Shown piece after piece: positions 9,600 through 21,710 of a stretch of DNA of 64,000 nucleotides; within the stretch, counting starts at the first letter, position 1; each line of letters begins with the position of its first letter. The notes under the pieces are model-generated. The model was not told the DNA's origin. It worked only from the letters and a program-made list of their open reading frames with translations, and made no database searches. The DNA lies in contig NZ_QBJD02000008.1 of the NCBI RefSeq assembly GCF_003057745.1, positions 1-64,000 of the forward strand. The letters are read 5' to 3'. The translations under genes were made by a program, and so were the position numbers. The DNA comes from Enterobacter sp. RIT418 (GTDB lineage Bacteria > Pseudomonadota > Gammaproteobacteria > Enterobacterales > Enterobacteriaceae).

Positions 9600-10370
9600 T
9601 TAGCCGATGCTAAACGGGTCAGCATCCTGCCAGGCCGGAAATTTCTCCCGATACTCTCTCAGCGCCGTCATCGACAGCTCCGCATCAATTCGCGTGGCCT
9701 GATGCGGTTCGGCGGTGGCAATAATTTCACCCTGAGGATTTATTACCCGGCTGTCGCCGCGATAGTGATGTCCATTGCCGTCGGTTCCGACGCGGTTACA
9801 GCCCACCACGTAGGCCTGATTTTCAATGGCGCGCGCTACCAGCAGCGCCTGCCAGTGCAGAGAGCGCGGGGAAGGCCAGTTGGCAACGTACAGCGCCAGG
9901 TCATAGTCGTTGCGGTTGCGCGACCAGACCGGGAAGCGCAGGTCATAGCAGACCAGCGGCAGGATACGCCAGCCGCGCCACTCAAAGACGATGCGCTCAT
10001 TACCTGCTTCATAATGATGATGCTCGTCCGCCATGCGGAACAGGTGTCGCTTGTCGTAAACATGTACTTTCCCTTCCGGCTCAACCAGCAGGAAGCGGTT
10101 GACCGGCCCGCGCTCGGTTTGCAGCGCGGCGCTCCCGGCAATCAGGGCATTTGTCTGCTGCGCTTTAGCGTGCATCCACGCGACAACCTCTTTCTCTGGC
10201 ATAGACTGTTTAGCCGCTTCCATGGCGAAGCCGGTGGTGAACATCTCGGGCAGAACGATGACATCGCGCCCGGTAATCTCTTCCAGCTGACGATCGAAAT
10301 GACGAAGGTTGGCAGGGCCATCCATCCAGACTAAAGGTTGCTGCAAAACGGTAATCTTCAGACCAGACAC
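9600..10370 (-). CDS. yafV: Omega-amidase YafV (nitrilase family)
   Basis: This carbon-nitrogen hydrolase family protein is believed to deamidate alpha-keto acid amides such as 2-oxoglutaramate and 2-oxosuccinamate. The catalytic triad is E42 (VLPEMFTTG), K107 (YDKRHLFRM) and C141 (PLVCYDLRFP). I place the start at the GTG at 10370, which has GAGGAG 8 bases upstream and gives a 256-residue product equal in length to E. coli YafV. The frame stays open 14 codons further to an ATG at 10412, but those residues are unlike the family. Confidence 0.9.
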   Translation of the reverse strand: MSGLKITVLQQPLVWMDGPANLRHFDRQLEEITGRDVIVLPEMFTTGFAMEAAKQSMPEKEVVAWMHAKAQQTNALIAGSAALQTERGPVNRFLLVEPEGKVHVYDKRHLFRMADEHHHYEAGNERIVFEWRGWRILPLVCYDLRFPVWSRNRNDYDLALYVANWPSPRSLHWQALLVARAIENQAYVVGCNRVGTDGNGHHYRGDSRVINPQGEIIATAEPHQATRIDAELSMTALREYREKFPAWQDADPFSIG

Positions 10371-10433
10371 AATACAGACTCCTCGAAGAACGGCTTTTTC
10401 ACACTGTAGCACGACATAAACAGAATGGGAGGC

Positions 10434-10462
10434 AATAAAAAACCCCGCGCAGGGCGGGGTTT
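10434..10462 (-). terminator. Terminator of fadE
   Basis: An AAACCCCGC / GCGGGGTTT hairpin with a 5-base loop is followed on the minus strand by a T run. It lies 17 bases after the fadE stop. Confidence 0.85.
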
Positions 10463-10478
10463 GTAGAAGCGAAACGCG

Positions 10479-12923
10479 TTACGCGGCTTCAGGTTTACGG
10501 TGTTTCTCCGGCAGCTTTACCGGCTGCGTTGCCAGCTCGTCCGGTTCGAAATCATCCACGTTAATACTGCGCAGGCGGCTCTCTTCGGCTTTAACCAGTA
10601 CGGCCGCTTCATCCTGACTGATGATACCGCCAGACAGAGCCTGTTTCGCCAGTTCATCCAGGCGGGTAAACGGCAGGTTCTTGCCCAGCTGCTTGCAAAT
10701 CTTCTGATGGATTGGGTCGGCGGCCATCACGTCCCGCAGCGCCTCTTCCAGCAGGCCCACCGGATTATGCTCGGTTGGTGCCAGATACTGACCGCGGCCA
10801 ATGCGTGAACGCGTTGCGCTCGGTATCTGCAGGATCTTCGCCACTTTGTGATCCAGCTTATCTGACGGTGCCAGATAGTGACGGCCGGTCGGGAAGATCG
10901 TAGCGCGCAGAAGGCCTGCCACAAAGCGGTTCGGGAAGTTCGCCAGCAGATCGTCAATCGCCTGTTCTGCCTGGTAAAGCGCGTCCTGAACGCCCCAGTG
11001 TACCAGCGGCAAATCCGCTTCCTGTCGGCCTTCGTCGTCGTAACGCTTGAGCACCGCCGAGGCCAGGAAGATCTGACTCAGCACATCGCCCAGACGAGCA
11101 GAGATACGCTCGCGACGTTTCAGGCTTCCGCCCAGCACGGCCATTGAAACGTCGGACAGCAGGGCCAGGTTGGCGCTCAGGCGGTTCAGGTGCTGGTAGT
11201 AACGTTTGGTCGCGTCACCGGTTGGGCTCGCGCTGGTAAGACCGCGCGTCAGGCCCAGCCAGAAGCTGCGCACCTTGTTGCTGCCCACGTGCCCGATATG
11301 CTTAAACAGCAGCTTATCAAAAGCGTTTACGTCGTTATTCTGCGCGGCGGCCATCTCTTCAAGTACGTACGGATGGCAGCGGATGGCGCCCTGGCCGAAG
11401 ATCATCATACTGCGCGTCAGGATGTTTGCCCCTTCAACGGTGATGGCAATCGGTGAGCCCTGGTAGCCGCGCGCCAGGAAGTTGCCTTCGCCGAGCATAA
11501 TGCCTTTACCACCCGCGATATCCATTGCGTCAATGATGGACTGCTGCGCGCGGTGGGTGCAGTGGTACTTCACAATCGCCGACAGCACGGCCGGTTTCTC
11601 GCCAAGCATAATGCCGTAGGTAATCAACGATGCGGCGGCGTCCATCACGTAGGCGTTGCCCGCAATGCGCGCCAGCGGCTCTTCGATCCCTTCCATCTTG
11701 CCGATAGAGATTTTGAACTGACGGCGGATATGCGCGTATGCGCCAATCCCCATCGCCACGGACTTCAGGCCGCCCGTAGAGTTCGACGGCAGTGTAATAC
11801 CGCGGCCAACGGACAGACATTCCACCAGCATGCGCCAGCCCTGGCCGGCCATTTTTGGACCACCGATGATGTAGTCAATCGGCACAAAGATGTCCTGACC
11901 GCGGGTAGGACCGTTCTGGAACGGCACGTTGAGCGGGAAGTGGCGACGGCCAATTTCAACGCCCGGCGTTGAGGTTGGGATCAGCGCGCAGGTAATGCCC
12001 AGGTCTTCCGCGCCGCCCAGCAGTTTTTCCGGGTCGGAAAGCTTAAATGCCAGGCCCAGCACGGTCGCGATAGGGGCGAGCGTAATGTAACGTTTGTTCC
12101 AGGTCAGGCGCATACCGAGCACCTGCTCTCCCTGCCATTCGCCCATGCACACGACGCCGGTATCCGGTATCGCGCCCGCATCGGAGCCCGCTTCCGGGCT
12201 GGTCAATGCGAAGCATGGGATCTCCTGACCGCGCGCCAGACGCGGCAGGTAGTGATCTTTCTGTTCTTCAGTGCCGTAGTGCTGCAGCAGTTCGCCCGGG
12301 CCTAACGAGTTAGGCACGCCAACGGTAATTGCCAGGATACCCGACACGCCCGCCAGTTTCTGCAGCACGCGAGACTGCGCGTAAGCGGAAAACTCAAGAC
12401 CGCCATACTCTTTCTTAATGATCATCGCGAAGAAGCGATGCTCTTTCAGGTAGGCCCACAGCTCCGGCGGCAGGTCGGCCATTTCGTGGGTAATCGCGAA
12501 GTCGTTTGCCATGCGGCACGCTTCTTCCACCGGGCCATCAATAAAGGCTTGCTCTTCAGCGGTCAGGCGCGGCTGCGGATAGTTATGCAGCTTTTTCCAG
12601 TCCGGGTTGCCCTGAAACAGATCGCCTTCCCACCAGGTGGTGCCCGCATCAATTGCTTCTTTCTCCGTGCGCGACATCGGCGGCATCACTTTACGGAAGC
12701 CTTTAAACACCGGTGCGGAGATCATGGACTTACGCATCGGTGTAAGATTCAGCGGCAGAAGAATAAGGGCCAGCGGAACCAATACCCAGATATTCCAAAG
12801 ACCTGCGACGCCAAGCACAGCCGTCCAGGCCAGAAGTATCAGGCTGCTCAGGAATAAACTTACGCGGTGATAGAACAGCACACCGATAAGAACTACGGTT
12901 GCGATAATGCTCAAAATCATCAT
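10479..12923 (-). CDS. fadE: Acyl-CoA dehydrogenase FadE
   Basis: FadE catalyses the first step of aerobic fatty acid beta-oxidation, oxidising acyl-CoA to 2-trans-enoyl-CoA with FAD. The 814 residues equal the E. coli length. Two N-terminal hydrophobic segments (about 1-60) precede an acyl-CoA dehydrogenase core (about 100-520, with [20 protein letters not shown] and [15 protein letters not shown]). The C-terminal DUF1974-type extension covers about residues 520-800. A FadR operator at 12946-12962 lies just before the start, so repression in the absence of long-chain acyl-CoA is expected. Confidence 0.97.
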   Translation of the reverse strand: MMILSIIATVVLIGVLFYHRVSLFLSSLILLAWTAVLGVAGLWNIWVLVPLALILLPLNLTPMRKSMISAPVFKGFRKVMPPMSRTEKEAIDAGTTWWEGDLFQGNPDWKKLHNYPQPRLTAEEQAFIDGPVEEACRMANDFAITHEMADLPPELWAYLKEHRFFAMIIKKEYGGLEFSAYAQSRVLQKLAGVSGILAITVGVPNSLGPGELLQHYGTEEQKDHYLPRLARGQEIPCFALTSPEAGSDAGAIPDTGVVCMGEWQGEQVLGMRLTWNKRYITLAPIATVLGLAFKLSDPEKLLGGAEDLGITCALIPTSTPGVEIGRRHFPLNVPFQNGPTRGQDIFVPIDYIIGGPKMAGQGWRMLVECLSVGRGITLPSNSTGGLKSVAMGIGAYAHIRRQFKISIGKMEGIEEPLARIAGNAYVMDAAASLITYGIMLGEKPAVLSAIVKYHCTHRAQQSIIDAMDIAGGKGIMLGEGNFLARGYQGSPIAITVEGANILTRSMMIFGQGAIRCHPYVLEEMAAAQNNDVNAFDKLLFKHIGHVGSNKVRSFWLGLTRGLTSASPTGDATKRYYQHLNRLSANLALLSDVSMAVLGGSLKRRERISARLGDVLSQIFLASAVLKRYDDEGRQEADLPLVHWGVQDALYQAEQAIDDLLANFPNRFVAGLLRATIFPTGRHYLAPSDKLDHKVAKILQIPSATRSRIGRGQYLAPTEHNPVGLLEEALRDVMAADPIHQKICKQLGKNLPFTRLDELAKQALSGGIISQDEAAVLVKAEESRLRSINVDDFEPDELATQPVKLPEKHRKPEAA

Positions 12924-12945
12924 AAAGAAAAGCTCCCTTGCTTGT

Positions 12946-12962
12946 AGGAGGTCTGACCACTT
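12946..12962 (-). promoter_or_regulatory. FadR operator upstream of fadE
   Basis: Read on the minus strand the site contains TGGTCAGACCT, matching the FadR consensus core TGGTCnGACnT. It ends 22 bases before the fadE ATG, where binding would block initiation. Confidence 0.75.
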
Positions 12963-13162
12963 GTGATGATATGGTTGTAGTTGATGGCATTTCTTTTAGC
13001 AATGTGTTTACAAAATAATTACAACCTGGTTCACATTGTTCGCGTTAAGACGGGCACGAAAAATCAAAACGCCCGATGAATCGTATGGCTTAAGCTTCTC
13101 GCTTTTAGCGCTATCCGGTACACTCCACTGTGTTATTTCATCAATACTGAAGGATTATCCTC

Positions 13163-13741
13163 ATGTACCAGGATCTTATTCGTAACGAACTGAACGAAGC
13201 GGCGGAAACGCTGGCTAACTTTCTGAAAGATGATGCCAATATTCATGCCATTCAGCGCGCGGCGGTTCTGCTGGCGGACAGCTTCAAAGCGGGTGGTAAA
13301 GTGCTGTCCTGCGGTAACGGTGGCTCCCACTGCGACGCCATGCACTTCGCGGAGGAGCTGACCGGGCGCTACCGTGAAAACCGTCCGGGCTACCCGGCGA
13401 TTGCGATATCTGACGTGAGCCACATCTCCTGCGTGAGCAACGACTTTGGTTACGACTATGTCTTCTCTCGCTACGTGGAAGCAGTAGGCCGTGAAGGTGA
13501 TGTGCTGCTGGGTATTTCTACTTCCGGTAACTCCGCTAACGTGATCAAGGCGATTGCCGCCGCGCGTGAAAAAGGGATGAAAGTCATCACGCTGACCGGT
13601 AAAGACGGCGGTAAAATGGACGGCACGGCGGACGTTGAAATCCGCGTTCCGCACTTCGGTTATGCTGACCGTATTCAGGAAATTCACATCAAAGTGATCC
13701 ACATCCTGATCCAGCTGATTGAAAAAGAGATGGTTAAGTAA
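13163..13741 (+). CDS. gmhA: D-sedoheptulose 7-phosphate isomerase
   Basis: This enzyme converts sedoheptulose 7-phosphate to D-glycero-D-manno-heptose 7-phosphate, the first step of lipopolysaccharide core heptose synthesis in the cytosol. The 192-residue SIS-domain protein matches E. coli GmhA (LpcA) in length. [17 protein letters not shown] and STSGNSANV are the sugar-phosphate-binding segments. It has AGGAT as ribosome site and lies just upstream of yafJ. A GC-rich hairpin (GGGGGCA...TGCCCCC) sits in the 46-bp gap. Confidence 0.97.
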   Translation: MYQDLIRNELNEAAETLANFLKDDANIHAIQRAAVLLADSFKAGGKVLSCGNGGSHCDAMHFAEELTGRYRENRPGYPAIAISDVSHISCVSNDFGYDYVFSRYVEAVGREGDVLLGISTSGNSANVIKAIAAAREKGMKVITLTGKDGGKMDGTADVEIRVPHFGYADRIQEIHIKVIHILIQLIEKEMVK

Positions 13742-13787
13742 GACTTCGCTGGGGGCACTCTTGCCCCCGCTGTTGTGGAGGTGACGT

Positions 13788-14555
13788 ATGTGCGAACTGC
13801 TCGGGATGAGCGCCAATGTGCCAACCGATATCTGCTTTAGTTTCACCGGGCTGGTTCAGCGCGGTGGAGGAACCGGGCCGCATAAAGACGGCTGGGGCAT
13901 CACATTCTACGAAGGCAAAGGGTGTCGCACGTTCAAAGATCCTCAACCCAGCTTCAATTCGCCGATTGCCAAACTGGTGCAGGATTATCCGATCAAATCC
14001 CGCTCGGTGATCGCCCACATTCGCCAGGCAAACCGCGGCGAAGTGGCGCTTGAGAACACGCATCCCTTTACCCGCGAGCTGTGGGGACGAAACTGGACCT
14101 ACGCGCACAACGGCCAGCTTACGGGCTACAAATCTCTTGAGACCGGTAATTTCCGCCCGGTTGGCGAAACCGACAGTGAAAAAGCCTTTTGCTGGCTGCT
14201 GCACAAGCTGACCGAACGTTACCCGCGAACCCCGGGCAACATGGCCGCCGTGTTTAAGTACATTGCGTCGCTGGCGTCTGAGCTGCGCGAGAAGGGCGTA
14301 TTTAATATGCTGCTGTCTGACGGTCGCTACGTTATGGCGTTCTGCTCCACGAATCTATTCTGGATCACCCGACGCGCGCCCTTTGGCGTGGCGACGCTGC
14401 TCGACCAGGATGTGGAGATAGACTTCCAGAAAGAGACCACACCAAACGATGTGGTCACCGTGATTGCGACGCAGCCGCTGACGGGCAACGAAACCTGGCA
14501 AAAGATTATGCCAGGCGAGTGGGTACTATTTTGCCTCGGGGACCGCGTAATTTGA
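13788..14555 (+). CDS. yafJ: Class II glutamine amidotransferase-like protein YafJ
   Basis: This 255-residue N-terminal nucleophile hydrolase keeps Cys2 (MCELLGMS) as the expected catalytic nucleophile after removal of Met1. The [16 protein letters not shown] and WTYAHNGQL segments line the glutamine site. There is no synthase domain, so its ammonia acceptor is unknown. A GGAGGTG ribosome site is 5 bases before the ATG. The last 30 bases overlap the convergent yafK 3' end. Confidence 0.9.
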   Translation: MCELLGMSANVPTDICFSFTGLVQRGGGTGPHKDGWGITFYEGKGCRTFKDPQPSFNSPIAKLVQDYPIKSRSVIAHIRQANRGEVALENTHPFTRELWGRNWTYAHNGQLTGYKSLETGNFRPVGETDSEKAFCWLLHKLTERYPRTPGNMAAVFKYIASLASELREKGVFNMLLSDGRYVMAFCSTNLFWITRRAPFGVATLLDQDVEIDFQKETTPNDVVTVIATQPLTGNETWQKIMPGEWVLFCLGDRVI

Positions 14556-15266
14556 CGCCAGCTGCGGCTGAACGACTTCGTGGCTCAGCGGCTTGCTGAC
14601 CACGTAGCGGCCATCAACGATAGAGACCACAGGTGGCTTGTGGGTCTGCTCAAAGTAGTCATAGCCCGGCTTCAGCTGTTTCCAGAAATCAGCGTAGTAA
14701 GAGTACTTATGCCGCGCCATGTTGGCATCGGTCATGCGGAACGGGTAGATGCTGACCTGTACGTTGGGCTGACCAAATACCAGCGCCCCGGTCACAAACT
14801 GGAAAATCTCATCAATACCGGTATCCGTCATCGCATAACAGCCGACTGACACGCAGGCACCGTGAATCATCAGGTATTTACCTTCGTAGCCGTGCGCACG
14901 GTCATAGGCATTTGGGAAACCGATATTGATCGCTTTATAAAAGCGGCTGTCTGGCTTCAGCTGATTACGTTGAACGTTGTAGAACCCCTCCGGGCTTTTG
15001 AAATCGCCCTGACGCTGTTTAGGCCCCAGTCCGCCGGAGTAGTTACAAATTTTGTAGCTATCAAGTAGCTGATAAGTCTCGCCCATTTTCACAAACAGAT
15101 CGAGGGTGCGCTCTTCCTTGAAGATTTGAATATAAACCGGCGATCCCATTAACTGCTGCTTATATTCTTTGCTGATTGGCGTGGTGGAGCTGTTGCTGCT
15201 GAGCAGCCCGGCGAACGACACACACGGAATCAGAAGCATCGCAATGAACAATGCGATTTTACGCAT
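14526..15266 (-). CDS. yafK: L,D-transpeptidase-fold murein hydrolase YafK (DpaA/LdtF)
   Basis: This periplasmic YkuD-domain protein has 246 residues, with a cleavable signal peptide (about 1-19) and the signature [14 protein letters not shown]. The catalytic Cys is C143 with H135. The E. coli orthologue (DpaA, also LdtF) detaches Braun lipoprotein from peptidoglycan rather than making 3-3 crosslinks; I assume the same here. Convergent with yafJ. Confidence 0.92.
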   Translation of the reverse strand: MRKIALFIAMLLIPCVSFAGLLSSNSSTTPISKEYKQQLMGSPVYIQIFKEERTLDLFVKMGETYQLLDSYKICNYSGGLGPKQRQGDFKSPEGFYNVQRNQLKPDSRFYKAINIGFPNAYDRAHGYEGKYLMIHGACVSVGCYAMTDTGIDEIFQFVTGALVFGQPNVQVSIYPFRMTDANMARHKYSYYADFWKQLKPGYDYFEQTHKPPVVSIVDGRYVVSKPLSHEVVQPQLASNYAVPEAK

Positions 15267-15565
15267 ACTGCTAGTTCCTTGATAAAACCATAACCAACTT
15301 GCCAGGACGGCAAAAGAGACCCGAAATCAGACTAATCTGGACAGGAGCGCTCACATTAGCATCGCCATAGATTTTCGCAATAGCCACGCTGTCAGTTTAC
15401 ACATTAGTTTTACGCGATAAACGATGAAAAACCCGTAGCCTTAAGAACTTTGCGTAACGGCTCGCACTTTGGGGCGCCGGACGGCAGATTCACTGCCGCC
15501 GACGCGGTGGAAACTGTTACAATTCGTCCCCTCTGGTTTGATGTATACGGATACCTGCTAACCAC
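15267..15565. other. Intergenic region between yafK and nqrA
   Basis: About 300 bp separate the divergent yafK and nqrA starts. The region contains a small inverted repeat CGGCAG-ATTCA-CTGCCG near 15482-15498 and a TGTTACAAT extended -10-like element at 15515-15523, 43 bases before nqrA. No good -35 box or recognisable operator accompanies it. I see no convincing small gene. Confidence 0.4.
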
Positions 15566-16909
15566 ATGTTTAGAATAAGAAAAGGACTTGATTTACCGAT
15601 CGCAGGCGTGCCTGAGCAGCACGTTACAGCCGGTGCTGACATTCGTCATGTTGCTTTGTTAGGCGACGACTACGTTGGGATGCGCCCCTCGATGCTGGTA
15701 CAGGAGGGCGATCGCGTCATTAAAGGACAGGCGCTTTTCGAGGATAAAAAAAATCCTGGCGTTCTGTTCACGGCACCGGCCAGCGGCACCGTTGTGGGCA
15801 TTCATCGCGGGGAGCGCCGCGTTTTCCGCGCGGTGGTCATTCGTCTCGAAGGGGACGAGCAGCGTGAATTTGCCCGCTATGACGCAGAGGATCTCACAGC
15901 CCTCACTCGCGAGACCGTTCAGGCCCAGCTATTGGATTCCGGCCTGTGGACCGCTTTGCGCACGCGTCCCTTCAGTAAATCACCCGTTCCCGGTACCACG
16001 CCTGCCGCTATTTTCGTTACGGCTATCGACACGAATCCGCTGAGCGCCGATCCCGAGCCTCTCATCCTGGCGGAAAGAAAGGCATTTGATGCCGGGCTAA
16101 CCGTGTTAACGCGGCTAACGTCGGGTAAAGTCCACGTTTGCCAGGCGAGCGGAGGCAAGCTCGGCGGCCATCCGCAGGGGCAGGTCACCTTTAACGCTTT
16201 TGCTGGCCCCCATCCGGCGGGGCTCGCGGGCACCCATATCCATTTCCTCGAGCCGGTCAGCCTGACGAAGCAGGTATGGCATCTCAATTATCAGGACGTG
16301 ATTGCCATCGGCAAGCTTTTCACCACCGGCGAGCTGTGGACCGAGCGGACGATCGCCATCGGCGGGCCGCAGGCCACGCATCCACGTCTGGTGCGTACGC
16401 TCCTGGGGGCGGACATAAACGAACTGCTGGTGGGTGAAGCCAAGGCTGGTGAAAACCGCCTGATTTCCGGGTCGGTGCTCAGCGGCAGGCATGCGGTGGG
16501 CGAGCAGGCGTTCCTTGGCCGCTTCCATTTGCAGGTGAGCATCGTTCAGGAAGGGCGCGAGAAGGAGCTCTTTGGTTGGGTGCTGCCGGGGGCGGATAAG
16601 TTTTCGGTAACCCGCACCACGTTTGGTCACTTCCTGCGAGACAAGCTTTTCAACTTCTCAACCAGCACCCACGGCGGTGAACGCGCCATGGTTCCCATCG
16701 GTAACTACGAGCGAGTAATGCCGCTGGATATTTTGCCAACGTTGCTGCTGCGCGATCTGCTCGCCGGGGATACCGACAGCGCGCAGGCGCTAGGGTGCCT
16801 GGAATTAGATGAAGAAGATCTCGCGCTCTGTACCTATGTCTGTCCGGGAAAATACGAATATGGACCCGTATTACGCGAGGTGTTAACCCGCATTGAGCAG
16901 GAAGGATAA
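15566..16909 (+). CDS. nqrA: Na(+)-translocating NADH:quinone reductase subunit A
   Basis: NqrA is the cytoplasmic, cofactor-free subunit of the Na+-pumping NADH:ubiquinone oxidoreductase and contributes to the quinone site. The 447-residue protein starts with the family opening [11 protein letters not shown] and shows [15 protein letters not shown] and a C-terminal [13 protein letters not shown] segment. It is the first gene of a tightly packed nqrABCDEFM operon (gaps of 3 to 10 bp or overlaps). The operon is absent from E. coli, but it is known from Klebsiella, Enterobacter, Serratia and Vibrio. Confidence 0.97.
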   Translation: MFRIRKGLDLPIAGVPEQHVTAGADIRHVALLGDDYVGMRPSMLVQEGDRVIKGQALFEDKKNPGVLFTAPASGTVVGIHRGERRVFRAVVIRLEGDEQREFARYDAEDLTALTRETVQAQLLDSGLWTALRTRPFSKSPVPGTTPAAIFVTAIDTNPLSADPEPLILAERKAFDAGLTVLTRLTSGKVHVCQASGGKLGGHPQGQVTFNAFAGPHPAGLAGTHIHFLEPVSLTKQVWHLNYQDVIAIGKLFTTGELWTERTIAIGGPQATHPRLVRTLLGADINELLVGEAKAGENRLISGSVLSGRHAVGEQAFLGRFHLQVSIVQEGREKELFGWVLPGADKFSVTRTTFGHFLRDKLFNFSTSTHGGERAMVPIGNYERVMPLDILPTLLLRDLLAGDTDSAQALGCLELDEEDLALCTYVCPGKYEYGPVLREVLTRIEQEG

Positions 16910-16912
16910 CTG

Positions 16913-18148
16913 ATGGGCTTAAAACACCTCTTTGAAAAACTGGAGCCGCACTTTACCGAGGGTAAGCTGAAGAAGTATTACCCGCTGTTTGAAGCGACGA
17001 CGACCATTTTCTATACCCCTGGGCAGGTGACGAAAGGCGCAGCGCACGTCCGCGACGCCATCGATCTCAAGCGAATGATGATATTGGTCTGGTTTGCGGT
17101 CTTCCCGGCCATGTTCTGGGGCATGTACAACGTGGGCCTGCAGACCATTCCGGCGCTGCACCATTTATACGATGCCCCACAGCTGGCGCAGGTTATCCAG
17201 TCTGACTGGCACTACAGGCTAGCGCAGTCCCTTGGCGTGAGCTTCGCGGCCGACGCGGGCTGGATAAGCATGATGACGCTGGGCGCCGTATTCTTCCTGC
17301 CAATTTACCTCACGGTGTTTATCGTCGGCGGCTTCTGGGAAGTGCTGTTTGCCATTATCCGCAAGCACGAGATTAACGAAGGCTTCTTCGTCACCTCCAT
17401 TCTGTTTGCGCTGATTGTTCCCCCGACGCTGCCGCTCTGGCAGGCGGCGCTGGGCATCAGCTTTGGCGTAGTGATCGCTAAAGAGATCTTCGGCGGAACC
17501 GGGCGTAACTTCCTGAACCCGGCGCTGGCGGGGCGCGCGTTTCTGTTCTTCGCCTACCCGGCGCAAATCTCTGGCGATCTGGTATGGACGGCGGCCGACG
17601 GATTCTCCGGCGCGACGCCGCTGTCCCAGTGGGCAGCGCACGGCGGTGAAACGCTGGTCAATAACGCCACCGGACAGCCCGTGACCTGGTTTGATGCCTT
17701 TATTGGCACAATCCCTGGTTCCATTGGTGAGGTTTCAACGCTGATGATTTTGATTGGCGGAGCCATTATTTTGTTCGGGCGCGTGGCGTCGTGGCGGATT
17801 GTGGCGGGCGTTATGCTGGGCATGGTGCTCACCGCCACCCTGTTCAACGCTATCGGTTCAACGACCAATCCGATGTTCTCTATGCCGTGGTACTGGCATC
17901 TGGTACTGGGCGGTTTTGCCTTCGGCATGATGTTTATGGCAACCGATCCCGTTTCGGCCTCGTTTACCGACAAGGGAAAATGGTACTACGGCGCGCTCAT
18001 CGGCGTGATGTGCGTACTGATTCGCGTGGTCAACCCGGCCTATCCGGAAGGGATGATGTTGGCCATTTTGTTTGCCAACCTGTTTGCGCCACTCTTCGAT
18101 TATCTGGTCGTGCGCGCCAACATTAAGCGGAGGAAGGCGCGTGGCTGA
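16913..18148 (+). CDS. nqrB: Na(+)-translocating NADH:quinone reductase subunit B
   Basis: This integral membrane subunit binds covalent FMN and riboflavin and forms the Na+ path. The 411 residues have about ten membrane segments. The flavinylation motif [10 protein letters not shown] is present; the FMN-linked Thr corresponds to T235 (T236 in Vibrio cholerae). The stop codon overlaps the GTG start of nqrC by 8 bases, implying translational coupling. Attachment of FMN requires ApbE, which is not encoded in this window. Confidence 0.97.
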   Translation: MGLKHLFEKLEPHFTEGKLKKYYPLFEATTTIFYTPGQVTKGAAHVRDAIDLKRMMILVWFAVFPAMFWGMYNVGLQTIPALHHLYDAPQLAQVIQSDWHYRLAQSLGVSFAADAGWISMMTLGAVFFLPIYLTVFIVGGFWEVLFAIIRKHEINEGFFVTSILFALIVPPTLPLWQAALGISFGVVIAKEIFGGTGRNFLNPALAGRAFLFFAYPAQISGDLVWTAADGFSGATPLSQWAAHGGETLVNNATGQPVTWFDAFIGTIPGSIGEVSTLMILIGGAIILFGRVASWRIVAGVMLGMVLTATLFNAIGSTTNPMFSMPWYWHLVLGGFAFGMMFMATDPVSASFTDKGKWYYGALIGVMCVLIRVVNPAYPEGMMLAILFANLFAPLFDYLVVRANIKRRKARG

Positions 18149-18935
18149 AATCAAAAACAATGACAGCATCGGTAAAACGCTGCTGGTGGTGCTGGTTCTT
18201 TGCCTGGTGTGTTCCATCGTGGTTGCCGGCTCTGCCGTGGGCTTAAAGCCTCTACAGCAGGAGCAGCGCGCGCTGGACAAACAGCGCAATATTCTCGCCG
18301 TTGCCGGGCTGATGCAGGAAGGCATGAGCGCTGAAGACGTTTCGACCCTCTTTGCCGAGCGCATTTCGCCGCGGCTGGTGGATTTGCAAACGGGCGAACT
18401 GCTGGACAAGGACCCGTCAACGTTTAACCAGGCGCTGGCGCTGAAAGATCCGCAGATGAGCTTATCGCTGGAGCCTGACCAGGACCCGGCCGGCATTAAG
18501 AGACGCAGCAACCTCGCCGAGATCTATCTGGTGCGCGACGAGCAAAAGCGGGTTCAGGAAATGGTGCTGCCGATTTACGGCAACGGCCTGTGGTCGATGA
18601 TGTACGCCTTTGTTGCGCTCGATACGGATGGCCGCACCGTTAAGGGCATTACGTACTATGACCAGGGCGAAACGCCGGGATTAGGCGGCGAAATTGAGAA
18701 CCCTAACTGGCGAGCGCAGTTTGTCGGCAAGAAAGTGCTCAATGACAGCGGCGAGCCCGCGCTGAAGGTGGTGAAAGGTGGGGCCCGTCCCGGCGATGAG
18801 TACGCCGTCGACGGGCTCTCCGGAGCAACGCTCACCTCTAACGGGGTACAGCACAGTTTTGATTTCTGGATGGGCGAGATGGGCTTTGGGCCTTTCCTGA
18901 AAAACGTACGTGAAGGAGCGCTGAATAATGGCTGA
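18141..18935 (+). CDS. nqrC: Na(+)-translocating NADH:quinone reductase subunit C
   Basis: NqrC has an N-terminal membrane helix (about residues 12-32) and a periplasmic FMN-binding domain carrying a covalent FMN. The flavinylation motif [10 protein letters not shown] places the acceptor at T230. I start at the GTG at 18141, preceded by GGAGGAAGG, giving 264 residues beginning [12 protein letters not shown]. Upstream in-frame codons overlap nqrB and are not family sequence. It overlaps nqrD by 8 bases. Confidence 0.95.
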   Translation: MAEIKNNDSIGKTLLVVLVLCLVCSIVVAGSAVGLKPLQQEQRALDKQRNILAVAGLMQEGMSAEDVSTLFAERISPRLVDLQTGELLDKDPSTFNQALALKDPQMSLSLEPDQDPAGIKRRSNLAEIYLVRDEQKRVQEMVLPIYGNGLWSMMYAFVALDTDGRTVKGITYYDQGETPGLGGEIENPNWRAQFVGKKVLNDSGEPALKVVKGGARPGDEYAVDGLSGATLTSNGVQHSFDFWMGEMGFGPFLKNVREGALNNG

Positions 18936-19566
18936 TACGGGTGAACTAAAAGAAGTCAAAAAGGTGCTAATTGGCCCCCTGCTGGCCAATAACCCGATTA
19001 CGCTGCAGGTGCTGGGCGTTTGTTCGGCGCTTGCGGTCACCACCAAGCTGGAAACCGCGCTGGTGATGACCGTTGCGGTCACGCTGGTTACGGCGTTTTC
19101 CAGCATGTTTATCTCGATGATCCGCCACCACATTCCGAACAGCGTGCGGATCATCGTTCAGATGGCGATCATCGCGTCGTTGGTGATCGTGGTCGATCAG
19201 CTGCTGCGCGCGTTCGCCTACGAAACTTCAAAGCAGCTTTCGGTGTTCGTCGGTCTGATTATCACCAACTGCATCGTCATGGGGCGCGCGGAAGCCTACG
19301 CCATGAAAATGCCGCCGCTGGCGAGCTTTATGGACGGCATCGGTAACGGCCTGGGATATGGCGCGATCCTGCTGACCGTGGGGTTCCTGCGCGAGCTTAT
19401 CGGCAGCGGCAAGCTGTTTGGCATCCCGGTGCTGGATACGGTGCAAAACGGCGGCTGGTATTTACCAAATGGCTTATTCCTGCTGGCGCCAAGCGCATTT
19501 TTCATTATCGGGCTGCTGATTTGGCTGATTCGTACGCTGAAGCCTGAACAGCAGGAAAAGGAGTAA
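18928..19566 (+). CDS. nqrD: Na(+)-translocating NADH:quinone reductase subunit D
   Basis: NqrD is a 212-residue integral membrane subunit with about six helices, paired with NqrE by an inverted-topology pseudo-symmetry. Together they hold an intramembrane iron centre. The conserved [25 protein letters not shown] segment appears near residue 20 ([16 protein letters not shown]), and [11 protein letters not shown] supplies another conserved Cys. GAAGGAGCG is the ribosome site within the nqrC end. Confidence 0.96.
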   Translation: MADTGELKEVKKVLIGPLLANNPITLQVLGVCSALAVTTKLETALVMTVAVTLVTAFSSMFISMIRHHIPNSVRIIVQMAIIASLVIVVDQLLRAFAYETSKQLSVFVGLIITNCIVMGRAEAYAMKMPPLASFMDGIGNGLGYGAILLTVGFLRELIGSGKLFGIPVLDTVQNGGWYLPNGLFLLAPSAFFIIGLLIWLIRTLKPEQQEKE

Positions 19567-19572
19567 CCGACA

Positions 19573-20169
19573 ATGGCTCATTACCTGAGTTTGTTTGTGC
19601 GCGCGGTGTTTGTAGAAAACATGGCGCTCGCGTTTTTCCTCGGCATGTGCACGTTCCTCGCGGTATCCAAAAAGGTATCCACGGCCTTCGGTCTGGGCGT
19701 TGCGGTCACGGTTGTATTGGGGCTTTCTGTACCCATCAATAATCTGGTGTTCAACTACGTACTGCGCGACGGGGCGCTGGTGGAGGGCGTTGATCTCAGC
19801 TTCCTGAACTTCATTACCTTCATTGGGGTGATTGCGGCGCTGGTCCAAATCCTGGAGATGATCCTCGATAAATATTTCCCGTCGCTCTATAACGCGCTCG
19901 GTATCTTCCTGCCGCTGATCGCCGTGAACTGTGCGATTTTTGGCGGCGTCTCGTTCATGGTGCAGCGTGACTACAACTTTAGTGAATCTATTGTCTATGG
20001 TTTTGGATCGGGCGTTGGCTGGATGCTGGCAATCGTCGCCATGGCGGGGATACGCGAAAAAATGAAATATGCCAACGTCCCTGCGGGACTGCGCGGCTTA
20101 GGGATCACCTTTATCACCACCGGGCTAATGGCGCTGGGCTTTATGTCCTTCTCCGGTGTGCAGCTTTAA
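19573..20169 (+). CDS. nqrE: Na(+)-translocating NADH:quinone reductase subunit E
   Basis: NqrE is a 198-residue integral membrane subunit with six helices, homologous to NqrD and RnfA. The conserved cysteines thought to ligate the intramembrane iron centre are in [13 protein letters not shown] and [12 protein letters not shown]. It starts 6 bases after nqrD with AAAAGGAG upstream. Confidence 0.96.
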   Translation: MAHYLSLFVRAVFVENMALAFFLGMCTFLAVSKKVSTAFGLGVAVTVVLGLSVPINNLVFNYVLRDGALVEGVDLSFLNFITFIGVIAALVQILEMILDKYFPSLYNALGIFLPLIAVNCAIFGGVSFMVQRDYNFSESIVYGFGSGVGWMLAIVAMAGIREKMKYANVPAGLRGLGITFITTGLMALGFMSFSGVQL

Positions 20170-20179
20170 GGGCAATTGA

Positions 20180-21402
<1,223 letters not shown>

Positions 21403-21403
<1 letters not shown>

Positions 21404-21606
21404 TGATGCTGACGTTTCTGGCAACCTTTGTGGTTTTTGTCTTTGTCATCTTCGGCATGTCGTTAGGCTGGATCGTTAAGCGAAAAAGCATTCAGGGCAG
21501 CTGCGGTGGTATTTCATCCATTGGCATGGAAAAGGTCTGCGACTGCCCGGAACCGTGCGATGCGCGGAAAAAAAGAATGGCGCGCGATCGGCAACGCATT
21601 ATTTAA
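21403..21606 (+). CDS. nqrM: NqrM, Na+-NQR maturation protein
   Basis: This 67-residue membrane-anchored protein (DUF539 family) is needed to assemble NQR, probably by delivering iron to the NqrD/NqrE centre. It has one N-terminal helix (about 2-22) and four cysteines (GSCGG, KVCDCPEPC) as in characterised NqrM. It overlaps the nqrF stop by one base; a second ATG 3 bases on is equally possible. In some bacteria apbE lies here, but in this operon it does not. Confidence 0.93.
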
Positions 21607-21615
21607 CTTTTGTTG

Positions 21616-21643
21616 GCCGGGTAAGGCAAAGCTGTCACCCGGC
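21616..21643. repeat. REP-like palindromic element
   Basis: A GCCGGGT...ACCCGGC palindrome lies between nqrM and dinB. It is similar in size and arms to the element at 9566. Confidence 0.6.
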
Positions 21644-21673
21644 GTTCTTGCTGCTTCTCAACCCTTATTTGTT

Positions 21674-21693
21674 TACTGTATACTTATCCAGTG
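21674..21693 (+). promoter_or_regulatory. LexA (SOS) box of dinB
   Basis: TACTGTATACTTATCCAGTG contains the CTG-N10-CAG core of the LexA consensus. It lies 18 bases before the dinB ATG, as in E. coli. Confidence 0.92.
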
Positions 21694-21710
21694 ACGAGTG
21701 AGGGCTTACT

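Noticed and set aside
9564..10334. A 256-codon plus-strand frame over yafV
   Set aside because: The minus-strand yafV has full catalytic motifs and family length; the antisense frame has low-complexity, Arg-rich sequence typical of a shadow.
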